Shown here piece after piece: positions 62,960 to 64,000 of a DNA stretch of 64,000 bases. Position 1 is the first letter of the stretch, and every line of letters begins with the position of its first letter. Origin of the DNA: Haematococcus lacustris (taxonomy: Eukaryota > Chlorophyta > Chlorophyceae > Chlamydomonadales > Haematococcaceae); NCBI GenBank assembly GCA_030144725.1, contig JASKMD010000028.1:5761311-5825310 (forward strand), read 5' to 3'. Under the pieces are notes generated by a model that saw only the letters and a program-made list of their open reading frames with translations, had not been told where the DNA came from and made no database searches. The position numbers were made by a program, and so were the translations under genes.

Positions 62960-64000
62960 TCAGGCCCAGGGTGTGACGGGCCGAGTGAGGGGCCTGAAGC
63001 TCGGACCTGGCTCGGGGCCCCGTCGCTGGCTCGCTCCTGGCCCCCGTTGCTCCCCGTTGCTTTCTGCCTGCTCCTCGACCAAGCGCCCGCGACCTCGACT
63101 TGACAGCTGACTGGACCGGGTTGGACTTGAAAGCTGCTGGTGATAGCTGGGCAGGCTGTGGAGGTGAGTGCAGACCATGTGCCGGGAGCTGATGCTGGGA
63201 GCATGCATGTCTAGCCAGATGCAGTCCTGGCAAAGCAAGGTGACGAATGCCTCAAAGACTGCCAGCAAGGCTTTGAAGCAGGCACGGCTGTCGGCCGTCT
63301 GGCTGCTGCCTGTAGAGCAGGCTTCTCGCAATGCAGGGAGGATGGGGAAGAGGTGGGGCCCAGCCTCGAACTTGAGCCACACAAGAGGCAGTGGGACCTC
63401 GAACCTGGCAAGGCAGGTAGGCAACCAGGCAGACGGGCAAACAGAAATGAGCTTCCAGCACCAATTGCAATAAGCTGCAGGCCTCTATGCACAGGCCTCA
63501 CCTCTCCGCATAGAACGTGGTGAGCCACTTGACATGCTCTGACTCCCAACCGCACATGGCCAGGACGGCCACCATACGAGAGTGATGGAGGTAGTGCTGC
63601 TCTGCGACGTCCTTCGACCACCCACAGTGCTTCTTTATGTCCCCGTGCTGCACCCTGTACATGCACATACATACACAAACAGTCAGGTGTATTGCATGTG
63701 GCTGGGCTGGGGCTGGCCTGCCCTGCTGCTGCTTCACTCACCCAGACTTGGCCATCTCCACGGGCGCGCCTTTGCGAGGGGCATGTGTAGTGCTTGCCAC
63801 ATCCACGCCGTTGCTCACAAACAGTTGGTCCATCTTCGCATACATGGAGTCGTACTGGATGGACTGCAGTGGGTTTCTGCCAGAGAACAAGGGTAGCTGC
63901 GTGAATTGCAGGGGGTCATCCAGGTGCAGAGTCTCCTTCTTTACTGTGAATCTGCTGTACATGTACATCGCCATAGCATGAGCAGGGCAGCAGGAGATAC
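62960..64000 (-). CDS. Crypton/NDC10-type tyrosine recombinase, 5' part beyond the window
   Basis: Tyrosine recombinases cut and rejoin DNA through a Tyr; Cryptons are eukaryotic elements that encode one. Exons: from beyond 64,000 (MAMYMYSRFTVKKETL, LFSGRNPLQSIQYDSMY, STTHAPRKGAPVEMAKSG) to 63,742; 63,654-63,502 (GDIKKHCGWSKDVAEQHYLH, AVLAMCGWESEHVK); from 63,404 (FEVPLPLVWLKFEAGPHLFP, LLAVFEAFVTLLCQDCIWL) running to a stop at 62,960. Joins are in phase and GT-AG. H-x-x-R in THAPR, the GW pair, and the Tyr in EQHYLH match the C-terminal box of the family; the first Arg would lie past the window edge. The tail after HSLPSYHQQL is low-complexity and may be added sequence. Confidence 0.6.

Overview
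The window looks like nuclear DNA of a green alga of the order Chlamydomonadales, most likely Haematococcus or a close relative. This is inferred from the GC-rich, repeat-dense sequence, short GT-AG introns in every recognisable gene, a TGTAA polyadenylation-type signal after one gene, a Copia element, an APE-type LINE, and above all several copies of Fanzor-type (eukaryotic TnpB-like) nuclease genes of an algal type. A run of exactly 500 N (42,351-42,850) is a scaffold gap.

Layout. 1-3,490: gene-poor, with a TIR transposon (583-1287) and a Fanzor C-terminal fragment. 3,492-16,507 (-): a large many-exon receptor-like protein kinase (signal peptide, ectodomain, one TM helix, complete kinase domain) whose introns hold antisense Fanzor debris. 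16,678-17,700 (-): a Fanzor relic of a first subfamily plus a repeated 3' noncoding module. 19,999-22,752: GC-rich satellite. 23,744-34,254: two nearly identical Copia elements in tail-to-tail inverted orientation, inserted into a lineage-specific coiled-coil gene unit (23,483-23,743 joined to 34,255-35,960). 36,000-42,350: a LINE with APE endonuclease, reverse transcriptase and zinc-knuckle regions. 43,190-56,912: ordinary host genes: an unrecognised Gly/Ala-rich gene (-), a TLC-domain membrane protein (-), NAA50 acetyltransferase (+), an unrecognised 224-residue membrane protein (-) and the GTPase ARL5 (-). 57,675-60,330 (+): the longest Fanzor copy, with all three RuvC acidic positions still readable, and its 3' module. 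60,698-60,947: a MITE with 6-bp target duplication. 61,296-62,936 (-): an intact-looking paralog of the coiled-coil unit. 62,960-64,000 (-): a Crypton/NDC10-type tyrosine recombinase running off the edge.

The system most worth following is the Fanzor family: four partial copies from at least two subfamilies, showing the Fanzor-type displaced RuvC-II glutamate and no CxxC knuckle after it, and two families of conserved noncoding sequence found downstream of the genes and also as orphan copies. These modules are candidates for the guide-RNA/right-end region. All Fanzor copies here carry lesions, so they look like relics of a larger active family elsewhere in the genome.
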